64,000 bases of DNA from positions 496,001-560,000 of the forward strand of contig AP017959.1 in NCBI GenBank assembly GCA_002356215.1, given 5' to 3'. The notes under the pieces were generated by a model. It made no database searches, was not told the origin of the DNA, and worked only from the letters and a program-made list of their open reading frames with translations. This document shows positions 1-9,922 of the stretch, one piece after another; within the stretch, counting starts at the first letter, position 1, and every line of letters starts with the position of its first letter. This DNA is from [Synechococcus] sp. NIES-970. Its GTDB lineage: Bacteria; Cyanobacteriota; Cyanobacteriia; Cyanobacteriales; MRBY01. A program made the position numbers and the translations under genes.

Positions 1-514
1 GGGGCAAAAGTAAGTCTGGCAAAATAAGGTGAATCTCAACCGAGGCGATCGCCTGATATTGAGGTTGCTCAAGCCAGTGACGACAGGTATTTTTAAATTG
101 GCCATAGATTTCAGACGCAAGGAATTGTCGGACTTTTTCGAGTTGCTTTTCCCGTTGCTTCGTCAATTTTTTCAGGGCTAGCCCTAGGTAATCCACTTCA
201 ATAGCCGGTAGTTGGGGTAAATATCGCGCCGCCAGGGTCATCCCCATCACGTCTAAATCCCGCAATTGCCCTAAAATGCGGCCATAGCGACCGACCTGTT
301 GCGGGGCGATCGCCCTGGGTACCATGAGAGCTGGCGCTAACCCCAACAACACACTGCGTAACCGCCGCATTCCCACCCGCATTTGGTGTAGTTCTTCCGG
401 GTCACGGTCTGCCAAAACGCCCGCTTCATGGCTGAGGATCACCTGATAATGTTTGGCGATCGCCTGGTGTGCCCAATCGCCAAATGTGTGTACCTGGGGC
501 AGAGGAACAACCAT
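1..514 (-). CDS. CHAD domain protein, C-terminus beyond window
   Basis: Reading the minus strand from an ATG at 514 gives an open frame of about 171 codons with no stop before the window edge, so the gene is partial. The N-terminal part carries the CHAD hallmark, an ELHQMRV segment followed by a basic MRRLRS run at about residues 42-54. A second conserved stretch, LGQLRDLD, lies near residues 80-87. CHAD domains are helical, histidine-rich proteins that bind inorganic polyphosphate. No triphosphate tunnel (CYTH) domain is visible in the part present. It is transcribed away from the DUF4332 gene region and separated from it by about 105 bp. The family call is firm; the cellular role is inferred from the family only. 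Confidence 0.85.
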   Translation of the reverse strand, partial: MVVPLPQVHTFGDWAHQAIAKHYQVILSHEAGVLADRDPEELHQMRVGMRRLRSVLLGLAPALMVPRAIAPQQVGRYGRILGQLRDLDVMGMTLAARYLPQLPAIEVDYLGLALKKLTKQREKQLEKVRQFLASEIYGQFKNTCRHWLEQPQYQAIASVEIHLILPDLLLP

Positions 515-619
515 AATTTATCGACTCATCAACATCACTCTTTCGATCTTAAAAGCCACTATTTTAAATACTGATTAAGGACACACAGAGCTTAACGATT
601 GTTTGTGATTCAAAATCCG

Positions 620-1024
620 TTAAAGAAACTGACGTGCCTCAGCCACCCACTGCTTGACCAAGCCCAAAGAAGGCGCCAAGTCCTTCTGCTGTAAATGGGC
701 CACCTGTAACTTCACAATATTGCGGTGGAGCCGCGAAAAAGGCGTTTGTGCGAGTTGATTTACAGAAGCCACGCCGCTGTGCAAGACTAAGCCACAATAG
801 TCAGTCCCCACGCTGGGCAATCGCGCCAAATCTGCCAGGGCAACCCATTTTTTGAGATAATTGGGGTGCAACTTGAGACGGCTTTCAAGGTTATATCTGT
901 CTTGGGGCGATCGCGTCGCGAGCAGCAGTTGGTGGGTAGTTTGAATCCCTTGATCCTTTAATAGAGCCTGTTGTTCTGCACTAATGCCAGGCAAGGCTGC
1001 AATCTGCCAATTACAGGAAGCCAT
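620..1024 (-). CDS. DUF4332 domain protein
   Basis: This encodes about 134 residues starting at Met-Ala-Ser-Cys (ATG at 1024). A longer frame opens at 1081 but would overlap the start region of def, so the internal ATG is preferred. The sequence has two helix-hairpin-helix-like segments: one near the N-terminus (LPGISAEQQALLKDQGI) and one in the middle (LPSVGTDYCGLVLHSGVASV). This is the arrangement of the DUF4332 family, which is common in cyanobacteria and suspected of nucleic-acid or protein binding. It is divergent from def, so the two probably share a short promoter region. No enzymatic motif is visible and the function is unknown. Confidence 0.75.
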   Translation of the reverse strand: MASCNWQIAALPGISAEQQALLKDQGIQTTHQLLLATRSPQDRYNLESRLKLHPNYLKKWVALADLARLPSVGTDYCGLVLHSGVASVNQLAQTPFSRLHRNIVKLQVAHLQQKDLAPSLGLVKQWVAEARQFL

Positions 1025-1096
1025 AGGAATCCTTGATACAATGGATGCACATGGTATCAAGAAAAATTGTCGTTCTTCCAAAACGTTAAAAAATTT

Positions 1097-1660
1097 ATGA
1101 CTGCTGGCCTATCTGTCCCAAAAGAAAAACTCGATAATCCCCCCCTCGATCTCCACTACCTCGGGGATAAAGTCCTCCGTCAAAAAGCCAAACGTATCAC
1201 TAGGGTAGATGACGAGACCCGCGCCCTGGCCAAAGAAATGCTACAAACCATGTACAGCGCCCATGGTATTGGTCTCGCTGCCCCCCAGGTGGGCGTCAAT
1301 AAACGTTTGATCGTCGTGGATACAGATCCTGATAACCCTGAAAATGAACCGATTGTTTTGGTTAACCCTGAAATCAGAAAATTCGGGAAACAGTTCTGTG
1401 CTTTTGAAGAAGGTTGTCTAAGTATTCCTGGTGTCCACTTAGACGTTATGCGTCCTGACGAAATTGAAGTTCACTATCGTGATGAACAGGGTAAACCCAA
1501 GCGAATGAAAGCTTCGGGTCTGTTGTCTCGGGTAATCCAACATGAGATTGACCACCTCGACGGGGTGATGTTTGTTGACCGGGTAGAAAACGAAATTGCC
1601 CTCAGTAGCCAGCTCAAAGAGCAAGGTTTTGCACTAAAGTCAGTGCAACGCATCGCCTAG
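1097..1660 (+). CDS. def: peptide deformylase
   Basis: Peptide deformylase removes the formyl group from the N-terminal methionine of nascent proteins in the cytosol. The three metal-site motifs are all present: GIGLAAPQVG at about residues 57-66, EGCLSIPG with the metal-binding cysteine at 107, and QHEIDHLDGVMF with His149, the catalytic Glu150 and His153. The 187-residue length fits the type I bacterial enzyme. The frame stays open upstream to a TTG at 1067, which would add ten residues (SFFQNVKKF and so on). The ATG at 1097 is chosen because it gives the usual cyanobacterial length, but neither start has a strong ribosome binding site. A clear terminator follows about 70 bp downstream. Confidence 0.95.
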   Translation: MTAGLSVPKEKLDNPPLDLHYLGDKVLRQKAKRITRVDDETRALAKEMLQTMYSAHGIGLAAPQVGVNKRLIVVDTDPDNPENEPIVLVNPEIRKFGKQFCAFEEGCLSIPGVHLDVMRPDEIEVHYRDEQGKPKRMKASGLLSRVIQHEIDHLDGVMFVDRVENEIALSSQLKEQGFALKSVQRIA

Positions 1661-1731
1661 GTCTTTTTGCGCTGGTAGGTTTTTGGGAAATGATCGCCCC
1701 AGTCGACCCACAATTTTTAAATTTCCCCCAT

Positions 1732-1766
1732 AGACGATCCCTCAACGTGGTGATCGTCTTTTTTTG
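1732..1766 (+). terminator. Rho-independent-type terminator after def
   Basis: An 8-bp perfect inverted repeat (AGACGATC at 1732-1739, GATCGTCT at 1752-1759) has a 12-nt loop and is followed by a run of seven T. It lies 72 bp after the def stop on the same strand. Confidence 0.8.
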
Positions 1767-2241
1767 TTCTGGGGCTAGAAGTATTGCATTTTGTATCGTT
1801 TGCCAAAAAATTTACGTTTCGTTAGCAAATCTTCGGTTGACTCCTCAAATAGGGTTCGGGCCCGGCTTGGTCAGAAGGTTTTTGGCTGATGTGGAGGAGA
1901 TCGCTTTTCGTCTTTAGGCCGTTCCAGCAGAACCTTTAGGGGAATTGCACCATTGAAAGTAAGGCGATCGCCTTTTGATTTATTAGGCCGTATTTATACT
2001 CAGCAACACTGTGGGCCGTCTTTTTGCTTATTGTTTTTATTTTTATAAATAAACAACCTAAATTTAGATTTAAAAGTTTTTTAAAAGATTTTCAGATAAA
2101 TTTTAGTTTTATCAGCTCTTTAAGTAATTTTCATCAGTATCAAAGGATTTTAGAGCCCAAAACCCAAGACCCACACCTTTCAATTCCCCCAGAGATTACC
2201 AATAATGCAGCTAACGGCATTTTTTAGGAGCCCTTGATCCC
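1767..2241. other. gene-free region upstream of chlL
   Basis: About 475 bp without a credible gene; short open frames here lack family features. The right half (about 2020-2110) is very AT-rich and probably holds the chlL promoter and leader. An AGGAG ribosome binding site sits at 2227-2231, 10 nt before the chlL ATG. One HIP1 palindrome lies near 1963. No specific promoter boxes can be assigned with confidence. Confidence 0.5.
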
Positions 2242-3108
2242 ATGACGATGACCCTCGCGGTATATGGCAAAGGTGGCATTGGTAAATCCACCACCAGCTG
2301 CAACATTTCCGTCGCCCTCGCCAAACGGGGCAAAAAAGTTCTTCAAATTGGCTGCGATCCAAAGCATGACAGCACTTTCACCCTGACTGGGTTTCTCATC
2401 CCCACAATCATCGACACCCTCCAGGAAAAAGATTTTCACTACGAAGACATTTGGCCCGAAGATGTGATTTATAAAGGCTATGGCGGCGTTGATTGCGTCG
2501 AAGCGGGGGGACCCCCTGCCGGAGCAGGCTGTGGCGGTTATGTGGTCGGCGAAACCGTAAAGCTCCTCAAGGAGTTAAACGCCTTCGATGAATATGACGT
2601 GATTTTGTTTGATGTGCTGGGCGATGTGGTCTGTGGCGGTTTTGCGGCCCCATTAAACTACGCTGACTATTGCTTGATCGTCACGGATAATGGCTTTGAT
2701 GCGCTGTTTGCGGCTAACCGGATTGCTGCTTCCGTGAGAGAAAAAGCCCGGACTCACCCCCTCCGTCTGGCGGGTTTAATTGGTAATCGCACCTCGAAGC
2801 GGGATTTGATCGAAAAATATGTGAGCCATGTGGCGATGCCAATCCTGGAAGTGTTGCCTTTGATTGAAGATATCCGCGTTTCTCGGGTGAAGGGAAAAAC
2901 TCTCTTTGAGATGGCAGAAAAAGACCCGATGCTAGATTACGTCTGTGATTTTTATCTCAATATCGCCGATCAGGTCCTGGCTGCACCGGAAGGGGTTGTT
3001 CCCAGTGAAGCCTCAGACCGGGAACTGTTTAGCTTGCTCTCGGATTATTACCTCAATCCTCCCGCCGAAAAAGTAGCGGCGGATGAGCTGGATTTGATGA
3101 TGATCTGA
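2242..3108 (+). CDS. chlL: light-independent protochlorophyllide reductase, iron protein ChlL
   Basis: ChlL is the ATP-dependent reductase of the dark-operative protochlorophyllide reductase. It passes electrons to ChlN-ChlB for reduction of ring D of protochlorophyllide in chlorophyll synthesis. The protein resembles NifH: a P-loop GKGGIGKS at residues 9-16, the switch sequence GCDPKHDST near 37-45, and the two cluster-ligating cysteines C97 (in GAGCGGY) and C131 (in VVCGGF), which bridge the homodimer with a [4Fe-4S] cluster. The length of 288 residues is typical. The start ATG at 2242 follows an AGGAG site; an in-frame ATG two codons later is an alternative. The gene is followed by a DUF5331 gene and chlN on the same strand. 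chlB is not in this window. Confidence 0.98.
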   Translation: MTMTLAVYGKGGIGKSTTSCNISVALAKRGKKVLQIGCDPKHDSTFTLTGFLIPTIIDTLQEKDFHYEDIWPEDVIYKGYGGVDCVEAGGPPAGAGCGGYVVGETVKLLKELNAFDEYDVILFDVLGDVVCGGFAAPLNYADYCLIVTDNGFDALFAANRIAASVREKARTHPLRLAGLIGNRTSKRDLIEKYVSHVAMPILEVLPLIEDIRVSRVKGKTLFEMAEKDPMLDYVCDFYLNIADQVLAAPEGVVPSEASDRELFSLLSDYYLNPPAEKVAADELDLMMI

Positions 3109-3127
3109 GCCCTGGGGTGTTGGGCTC
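3107..3127 (+). other. intercistronic hairpin after chlL
   Basis: An inverted repeat GAGCCC/GGGCTC with a 9-nt loop overlaps the chlL stop codon. No T-run follows directly, so it is more likely an mRNA processing or stability element than a terminator. A weaker AAAAGC/GCTTTT pair lies just downstream (about 3131-3157). Confidence 0.4.
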
Positions 3128-3283
3128 GGAAAAGCTGTTTTAAAAATCACTGCTTTTTCTGGGGGGCTTGGGTTAAATTTTGATTCAGAATCGGGGCGAT
3201 CGCCAAAATCGGCACAATGATCAAAAAGGCGATCGCCCAATCCCAACAAACCTTTGCAGTTGATTTTACGAGGAGTAAATCCC

Positions 3284-3637
3284 ATGAGCTTTTTCGAGCA
3301 GATTAAACCCAGTGTCAAAACCAAATGGTTAGACTACTTTGAAAATAACCAAGACTGGCTAAAAATCCTGATGGACCGCGGTGAATATGTCGCCACACCC
3401 GATGGTGGCCGTCGCCCCCAAGGATCAGTCATCCTCGGTGCCGTTAGTGCCAAAGAACCCCGCCTCGCCGAAAGCCTTTATCTGTTCTCACTAGTAGAAG
3501 CAAATTTTGACACGATTATCGATGTGCTCGGGCTGAATTTTGATCCGCTGATGGAACTCAAAAACCTGGAGGGTAAAGACGGGAATACAAAACCCCTCAT
3601 CACTCCTCCGAGCAAAATGGCGTTACCAACGGAATAA
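3284..3637 (+). CDS. DUF5331 family protein between chlL and chlN
   Basis: This is a small soluble protein of 117 residues. The start at 3284 is set by a good AGGAG ribosome binding site at 3271-3275 and gives Met-Ser-Phe-Phe-Glu; the open frame continues ten codons upstream without a better site. The sequence (EQIKPSVKTKWLDYF, then a GGRRPQGSVILG segment at about 46-57) resembles the cyanobacterial DUF5331 family. No catalytic residues or membrane segments are evident. Its place between chlL and chlN suggests co-expression with the dark protochlorophyllide reductase and perhaps a role in its assembly or regulation, but this is inference from position only. Confidence 0.75.
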   Translation: MSFFEQIKPSVKTKWLDYFENNQDWLKILMDRGEYVATPDGGRRPQGSVILGAVSAKEPRLAESLYLFSLVEANFDTIIDVLGLNFDPLMELKNLEGKDGNTKPLITPPSKMALPTE

Positions 3638-3737
3638 CTTTCTAGAGCCTCTTGCCCTTCATGCATGTGGGGGGCAACCCAGAGTAACAATCGTGCTTCT
3701 CCATGACGACTACTAGACATTCACAAAATTTTTCTAA

Positions 3738-5174
<1,437 letters not shown>

Positions 5175-5199
5175 GTCAATTTTCACAATAGGATAAAAG

Positions 5200-5231
5200 C
5201 GGAATCATGTAAATTATGGTTCCGTTTTTTG
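5200..5231 (+). terminator. terminator after chlN
   Basis: A 10-bp stem (CGGAATCATG at 5200-5209 with TATGGTTCCG at 5215-5224, one G-T and one T-G pair) has a 5-nt loop and is followed by TTTTTTG. It starts 25 bp after the chlN stop and closes the chl cluster before corA. Confidence 0.85.
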
Positions 5232-5270
5232 TATTTTAGTTTAAAACAAAATCACCTATTTTTTAAACAT

Positions 5271-6422
5271 ATGTCTAACAATCCTTTTTCAAAATATCGT
5301 TTTTCAAACAAAAAAAATATCAACTCTGATGAATTATTTAATTATGCTTACCATTCTCCAGGGAGCATGCCAGGGACTTTGCGCATCGAGCCAAATGCAG
5401 CTCAACCTCGTATTGCTCTGATTGACTACAATGAAAAAAACTGGTTTAGAGTTGATAATCTCTCCCCAGAAGAATGTTCTACTTATTTGAATACAGAGTC
5501 TGTTTCTTGGATTGACGTGGGCGGTATTGGAGATTCTAAGGTTTACCAGAAACTCGGTGATCTTTTTCAGTTACATCCATTGATTTTAGAAGATATCGTT
5601 AATGTCCCCCAGCGCCCGAAAATAGAGGAACATGATAATCAATTATTAATTATTTCTCAAATGGTGGTTCCAAAACCAAATAATGCTGGGTTTTGGTTAG
5701 AGCAAGTTAGCTTTATTCTATCCCGTTATTATCTTTTGACAGTACAGGAAGAGCCGGAAGAGGATTGTTTTGAAAGAATTCGCGATCGCCTGAAATTAAA
5801 CAAAGGTTCGATTCGAAAACAGGGGGCCGATTTTTTAGCTTATGCCCTGTGGGATGCAATTATTGATGGCTTCTTTCCGGTACTAGAAATTCTCGGTGAT
5901 CGCATTGAAGCATTAGAAGATGAAGTGGTGATTAATCCGACCCCCCAGACCCTTTCTGAAATCCATCAAATTAAGCGAGAATTATTAGCGTTACGGCGCG
6001 CCATTTGGCCCCAGAGAGATGCCCTAAATACTTTAATTCGGGATGGTAGTCCTTTAATCAATAACGAAGTTTCCCGTTATTTCCGAGATTGTTATGACCA
6101 TACAATCACAATTATTGATGTGATTGAAACCTACCGAGAATTAGCATCGGGTTTAATGGATGTTTATCTATCAGCGGTGAGCAATAAAATGAATGAAGTG
6201 ATGCAGTTACTAACGGTTATTTCTACTATTTTTATTCCCTTGACATTTATTGCGGGGATCTATGGCATGAATTTCAATACCGAAAAATCTCGGTGGAATA
6301 TGCCAGAGCTCAATTGGTCTTTTGGCTATGCTTTCTGTTTGGGCATTATGGGGGCGATCGCCATCGTCCTATTGTTTTTCTTTTGGCGTAAAGGTTGGTT
6401 GAAAATTAGACAATTAGATTAA
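5271..6422 (+). CDS. corA: CorA family magnesium/cobalt transporter
   Basis: CorA is a homopentameric inner-membrane channel for Mg2+ and Co2+. The protein has a long cytoplasmic N-terminal domain and two C-terminal membrane helices (about residues 325-345 and 355-375). The signature YGMNF lies at the end of the first helix, and the acidic periplasmic loop (EKSRWNMPELN) follows it. The family motif LHPLILEDI is present near residue 105. The length of 383 residues is within the family range. The ATG at 5271 is preferred to a TTG at 5229, which lies against the preceding terminator. The stretch from 5271 to about 5340 is AT-rich, giving a Lys/Asn/Phe-rich N-terminus of about 25 residues that is probably disordered. 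Confidence 0.93.
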   Translation: MSNNPFSKYRFSNKKNINSDELFNYAYHSPGSMPGTLRIEPNAAQPRIALIDYNEKNWFRVDNLSPEECSTYLNTESVSWIDVGGIGDSKVYQKLGDLFQLHPLILEDIVNVPQRPKIEEHDNQLLIISQMVVPKPNNAGFWLEQVSFILSRYYLLTVQEEPEEDCFERIRDRLKLNKGSIRKQGADFLAYALWDAIIDGFFPVLEILGDRIEALEDEVVINPTPQTLSEIHQIKRELLALRRAIWPQRDALNTLIRDGSPLINNEVSRYFRDCYDHTITIIDVIETYRELASGLMDVYLSAVSNKMNEVMQLLTVISTIFIPLTFIAGIYGMNFNTEKSRWNMPELNWSFGYAFCLGIMGAIAIVLLFFFWRKGWLKIRQLD

Positions 6423-6553
6423 CCTTTGAGTCTTAGTCATCAACATTTGGGTTATTGCAGAAGCCAATCAATAGGAAACGTAATTTGTTTCACAAAATGG
6501 CGATCGCCACCGGGCTTTATGGGAGCTACCAAAAGTGATCCCGATCAGCTTTT

Positions 6554-7219
6554 TTAGCTGTTACCACTGTACCAATTGGCTTGCCATTGGCGCATCAGGT
6601 CGATCTCCTCCTGTTGGGTCGCGATAATTTCTTCAGCGAGGGCCAACAATTCTGGGCGATCGCCCCGCTCTAGTACTTGCTGGGCCATATCCACCGCGCC
6701 TTCATGGTGAAGAATCATCGCCTCTATAAACCGGAGATCAAACTCCGCATCAGCAGCCCCGAGATCGAGATCCATCCTCATGGCGGCGGCCATTTCTGGG
6801 GTCATGGGCATCATGTGGTTAGCTTCGGCATGGTACATCATCGGCGTTTCGGCCACCGCCGGATACCAAGCTTGGCGCCATTCCTGCATTTGGGTAATTT
6901 CTGTTTCTTGGGCCGCGATGATCTCCTGGGCAAGATTCTGTACTTCTGGTCGACTGGAATTATTTAGGGCCGATTCCGCCATGGCGATCGCCCCATCGTG
7001 GTGCAAAATCATGCCATCGATAAACCGTAGATCAAAGTATTCATCCTGGGGCCCCAAGTCCATTTCGTGCATTCCATGGTCAGCCATTGGGTCACCATGA
7101 TCCATCATGGCAGTTTCCGATTCTGACTCCATCGCCCTGGAGTCATCATTACAAGCGGTAAACCCTAGGGAAAATGTTCCCAATAAAATCGCTACAAAAA
7201 GTTTCGTCCGGATACGCAT
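6554..7219 (-). CDS. lipoprotein with two DUF305 repeats
   Basis: The 221-residue protein begins with a signal peptide ending in a lipobox (GFTAC, Cys23), so it should be lipid-anchored on the periplasmic face. It carries two DUF305 units, each with the core D-[LF]-RFI-[DE]-x-MILHH (about residues 63-75 and 162-174) followed by a helix ending in a Trp-containing segment. The linker is rich in His and Met (DHGDPMADHGMHEM and MMYHAEANHMMPM). The family includes CopM of Synechocystis, a periplasmic copper-binding protein. The His/Met content supports metal binding here, though copper specificity is inference. It is transcribed alone, between the terminator of hemB and the corA region. Confidence 0.85.
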   Translation of the reverse strand: MRIRTKLFVAILLGTFSLGFTACNDDSRAMESESETAMMDHGDPMADHGMHEMDLGPQDEYFDLRFIDGMILHHDGAIAMAESALNNSSRPEVQNLAQEIIAAQETEITQMQEWRQAWYPAVAETPMMYHAEANHMMPMTPEMAAAMRMDLDLGAADAEFDLRFIEAMILHHEGAVDMAQQVLERGDRPELLALAEEIIATQQEEIDLMRQWQANWYSGNS

Positions 7220-7319
7220 AAATACAAATGTTCTTTGGTTTTGGTGTCTCTGGCTAATATAACAATTGCCATAGAAAAGCTGCAGAGTTTGAAGAACGAC
7301 AAGTACATTTCACAAGCAC

Positions 7320-7349
7320 AAAAACGCCCGATCCATCCTGGATCGGGCG
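7320..7349 (-). terminator. terminator downstream of hemB
   Basis: A 10-bp perfect stem (CGCCCGATCC at 7325-7334, GGATCGGGCG at 7340-7349) with a 5-nt loop is flanked by A5 on the left and T5 on the right. It can act in both directions; on the minus strand it ends the hemB transcript about 55 bp after the stop. Confidence 0.85.
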
Positions 7350-7405
7350 TTTTTATGTCTAACTTCCGTCAAAAAAGAATGTCTTTGGCAAAAGGGGCGA
7401 TCGCT

Positions 7406-8398
7406 TTACTCTGCTAACCAGCGCACCGCATCCTTGGCATGGTAAGTAAGGATCAGATCTGCCCCAGCCCGCTTAAAGCTGGTGAGGGTTTCGAGGACGA
7501 CTTTTTTCTCGTCGATCCAACCATTGAGGGCACCGGCTTTCACCATGGAGTATTCCCCAGACACGTTATAGGCGGCGACGGGCAAATTCGTCATTTCCTT
7601 GACACGCCAAATGATATCCATGTAGGCGAGGGCCGGTTTGACCATGACAAAATCCACCCCTTCGAGAATATCTAACTCCACTTCTTTGAGGGCTTCGCGG
7701 GCATTACCTGGATCCATCTGGTAGGTGCGGCGATCGCCAAATTGGGGGGCAGATTCGGCCACATCCCGGAAGGGGCCATAGTAGGCAGAGGCGTATTTGG
7801 CGGAATAGCCCATGATCGGAATCTGGGTAAAACCAGCTTCATCTAAACCTTCGCGAATAGCCGCGACAAAACCATCCATCATCCCAGAGGGGGCAATGAT
7901 ATCGGCGCCTGCCTTTGCTTGGGAAACGGCGGTTTTTTTCAACAGTTCGAGGGTGGGATCGTTTAAAACCCGTCCGGTCAAATCTCCCGTTTGCAAATAG
8001 CCGCAATGGCCATGGGGCGTATATTCACACAGGCAGGTGTCGTTAATGACCGTCATTTCGGGGATTGCTTCCTTGATTGCCGTGGTCGCCTTTTGGACAA
8101 TGCCGCAGTCATGCCAGGCCCCGGTTGCATCGTTATCTTTTTCGGGGGGAATGCCAAATAAAATCACCGCCGGAATGCCCAGTTCCCAAACTTCCTTCGC
8201 CTCTGCGACAATTTTATCAATGGACAACTGATAGACGCCGGGCATCGACTTTACTTCGTTGGCGATCGCCTCTCCGGGTACGGCAAAGAGGGGATAGATC
8301 AAATCGTTGGCAGTAAAAGTGTTTTCCCGCACCATGCGGCGAAGCGACTCACTTTGACGAAGGCGACGAGGGCGGCTAGAAGGGAACATAGTTGGCAA
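7406..8398 (-). CDS. hemB: delta-aminolevulinic acid dehydratase (porphobilinogen synthase)
   Basis: The enzyme condenses two 5-aminolevulinate molecules to porphobilinogen, an early step to heme, chlorophyll and bilins. The Schiff-base lysines are Lys201 ([13 protein letters not shown]) and Lys254 ([11 protein letters not shown]). The metal-site segment keeps three cysteines, [14 protein letters not shown] (C122, C124, C132), so the site is of the zinc-type layout rather than the aspartate-rich plant type. The length of 330 residues is normal. The start at 8398 is used; Met4 is a close alternative. The gene is monocistronic as far as the sequence shows, with a strong terminator downstream. 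Confidence 0.97.
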   Translation of the reverse strand: MPTMFPSSRPRRLRQSESLRRMVRENTFTANDLIYPLFAVPGEAIANEVKSMPGVYQLSIDKIVAEAKEVWELGIPAVILFGIPPEKDNDATGAWHDCGIVQKATTAIKEAIPEMTVINDTCLCEYTPHGHCGYLQTGDLTGRVLNDPTLELLKKTAVSQAKAGADIIAPSGMMDGFVAAIREGLDEAGFTQIPIMGYSAKYASAYYGPFRDVAESAPQFGDRRTYQMDPGNAREALKEVELDILEGVDFVMVKPALAYMDIIWRVKEMTNLPVAAYNVSGEYSMVKAGALNGWIDEKKVVLETLTSFKRAGADLILTYHAKDAVRWLAE

Positions 8399-8504
8399 AA
8401 ATAAAATCCAGATGAAAAATTGCTTCTGAATAGTTTAGGCGATCGCCCCCTTTCCGTTACTGAAACGTAACAGTCCTCAATGATTAAGCAAGTTTTGGCT
8501 TGGT

Positions 8505-8577
8505 CTAGAGGGTTTTCGCCCACTCCCGAATGGCGCAGCGGATGACCCAACTTCTCAATAGTCTATTTTCAAGAATG
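8505..8577 (-). pseudogene. relic copy of the 3' end of the neighbouring Uma2 gene
   Basis: On the minus strand an open stretch ends in a TAG at 8505 and encodes ENRLLRSWVIRCAIREWAKTL. This matches the C-terminus of the intact Uma2 gene at 9923-10543 (ENRPLGRRVIRRAIREWAKTL). The match fades upstream of about 8577. It is a detached gene tail with no start of its own. It lies on the far side of the integron-like element from the intact gene, in the same orientation, so the element is flanked by the gene and a copy of the gene's end. Confidence 0.75.
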
Positions 8578-8589
8578 ACCCTAAAATCA

Positions 8590-8693
8590 AAAATCGCCTT
8601 TTTGCTCTGATCAAGCCCAGTGCCAGGGTCACTATGCTAAGGCTAATCACTCCCCAAAAAAGATCCAGAAGCTTATGCAGAGGTTATTGTTTA
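8590..8693 (-). pseudogene. decayed intI N-terminus (copy 4)
   Basis: On the minus strand the segments CTGCATAAGCTTCTGGATC and GATTAGCCTTAGCATAGT align in order with the start of the intact intI (the KLLDVV and VIRLKHYS codons). There is no open frame. The upstream region leading to the attI-like site is better preserved and supports the assignment. This is the weakest of the integrase relics. Confidence 0.45.
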
Positions 8694-8793
8694 TGATATA
8701 GATGAAGTCTGTACAATATCTGGATAATAACCTTATATGGGTGTCGTCTGCATAACATTCCTAGTAGAGGTTTTATACGGAATTACTCCAAAT

Positions 8794-8848
8794 AAAAGTA
8801 CTATGAGGCATTTTAGATGGACTTTTTCCGCATAATCACTAGTTAGAC
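8794..8848 (+). other. attI-like integron recombination site (copy 4)
   Basis: The stretch from AAAAGTACTATGAGG through ATTTTAGATGGAC to CGCATAATCACTA ends in GTTAGAC (8842-8848), a perfect GTTRRRY core. It matches the minus-strand sequence at 39262-39310 almost base for base, including the spacing to the core. The cassette gene begins just downstream, as expected for an attI with the cassette inserted at the core. Confidence 0.65.
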
Positions 8849-8911
8849 TGATTTTAAGTGCAATGTAATGATGCAGTGCAAACACGCTTATTAAGAAATA
8901 AAGAAAGAGCA

Positions 8912-9709
8912 ATGGCTACCAATGATGAGTTTAAACCTAGCTTGAAGGGTAAAAGATCGCTCTCAAGGCTGAAGCTGTCAGGGTACATTGTCTTACGAAG
9001 TGGAGCAATAGGATTGATATCGGGAAGTGTACTAGGCGGACTTTTTGGTTTTACTCTTTTTGCTTTTACCTGGACAGGACTTGTTGGTGCTGGATTGGGC
9101 TTAGGACTGGGGCTAATTAATGGGCTGTTATTAAGTGCTACAGTATGTCTGTTTTTTTATCCATTAAAATATGTTCGTTCCTTTCACGTGGTGGTTAAGT
9201 TTATTAGTGTTTTAATAGCTACAGGAGGAGCAGCAGTTTTTGCACCTTGGTATTTTTCTTCTACACCGATGACACCCAGTTCAGCCGTTTTCATTGGTCT
9301 CAACTCTGTACTAGCATCTATAGTTGCTGGATGGGCAGGAGGGTTGGCAGGTCAAGACATTACTCAATGGTATAAACAGAAAAGCACGACAGATATACAA
9401 AAGCTAGCAGCCCTGTCAATTTCACATAGTGCTATCGACTCTAATAAATTAGACCGAAATCTTGCAGCCATTTCATTAACTGAGAAATCAAACTGGATAA
9501 GTGTTGCTTTGTTTTCATTGCTTTGTCCCTTGCCAGGGAGTAAATTTTTAGAGTTTCTGATTTGTGGAGAGTTAGACGTGATTTCTTGCCTTCCTTCTCC
9601 GCGTCTCTATACATCGGTAGTAGAAGGTTTCAAAGTCGCTCTTCCTATAATCTTCTTAGTTATGTTGATAGTTTTAGTAATACAAAGTCGATATAAAAGA
9701 CATGTTTAG
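8912..9709 (+). CDS. polytopic membrane protein, cassette gene of unknown function
   Basis: This is a 265-residue protein with no family I recognise. The ATG at 8912 has a purine-rich GAAAGAG site before it; a GTG at 8858 would lengthen it by 18 residues. The profile shows about five or six hydrophobic segments: around residues 28-50 and 52-78 (glycine-rich, GLGLGLGLINGLLL), 90-110, 122-145, a short cytosolic part with Lys/Asp residues at about 150-190, and a final helix near 240-258. There is no signal peptide or catalytic motif. Base composition is more AT-rich than the neighbouring core genes and there is no HIP1 site inside it. It sits between an attI-like core (8842) and an attC-like site (9731-9818), so it is best read as an integron cassette gene. 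Confidence 0.7.
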   Translation: MATNDEFKPSLKGKRSLSRLKLSGYIVLRSGAIGLISGSVLGGLFGFTLFAFTWTGLVGAGLGLGLGLINGLLLSATVCLFFYPLKYVRSFHVVVKFISVLIATGGAAVFAPWYFSSTPMTPSSAVFIGLNSVLASIVAGWAGGLAGQDITQWYKQKSTTDIQKLAALSISHSAIDSNKLDRNLAAISLTEKSNWISVALFSLLCPLPGSKFLEFLICGELDVISCLPSPRLYTSVVEGFKVALPIIFLVMLIVLVIQSRYKRHV

Positions 9710-9730
9710 GAAAACCTTTAAGCTTGAGTC

Positions 9731-9818
9731 GTCTAACAACGCCCATGCACCCGACCGTTAAGATGCTATCTGTTAAATATTCGGAGTTACCTGCGGCGGG
9801 TGATGGGCAACGTTAACA
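9731..9818 (+). repeat. attC-like cassette recombination site
   Basis: The 88-bp imperfect palindrome begins with GTCTAAC (RYYYAAC) and ends at CGTTAACA. The arms GCCCATGCACCCGACCG and CGGCGGGTGATGGGC pair with an unpaired C, the kind of extrahelical base typical of attC L boxes. The left core is the exact complement of the core GTTAGAC at 8842, as expected when both ends belong to one cassette. The layout also resembles the site at 32109-32195 (CTAACAA, ATGCA, GAC-GTT on the left; CGTTAA at the end). The right core departs from GTTRRRY at position 6. Confidence 0.7.
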
Positions 9819-9922
9819 CTACAGAGCACAAGGCGAGAGAGTATCCTATCGATCACCCCTAAATTTAAGAAATTAATCTATTAAGTGTTTCACATTGGCG
9901 ATAGCGATTGATGGTTTAAAGA

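Larger units (their letters stand above)
8578..9922 (+). mobile_element. integron remnant with one cassette, inserted behind the Uma2 gene
   Basis: In plus-strand order the region holds: the Uma2 tail copy; a decayed intI start on the minus strand (about 8590-8693); an intI upstream region and attI-like site closely similar to the one at 39262-39310; a membrane-protein gene; an attC-like site; and then the stop of the intact Uma2 gene. The order is the same as around argH at 32-40 kb. No intact recombinase is present here, so movement would need one in trans, such as the intact intI at 35184. Confidence 0.7.

Noticed and set aside
1690-1917. 75-codon frame after def
   Set aside because: It runs through the def terminator stem and encodes no recognisable domain.
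8299-8550. Minus-strand 83-codon frame upstream of hemB
   Set aside because: It overlaps the hemB start and the Uma2 relic in the wrong frame; the relic frame explains the similarity.
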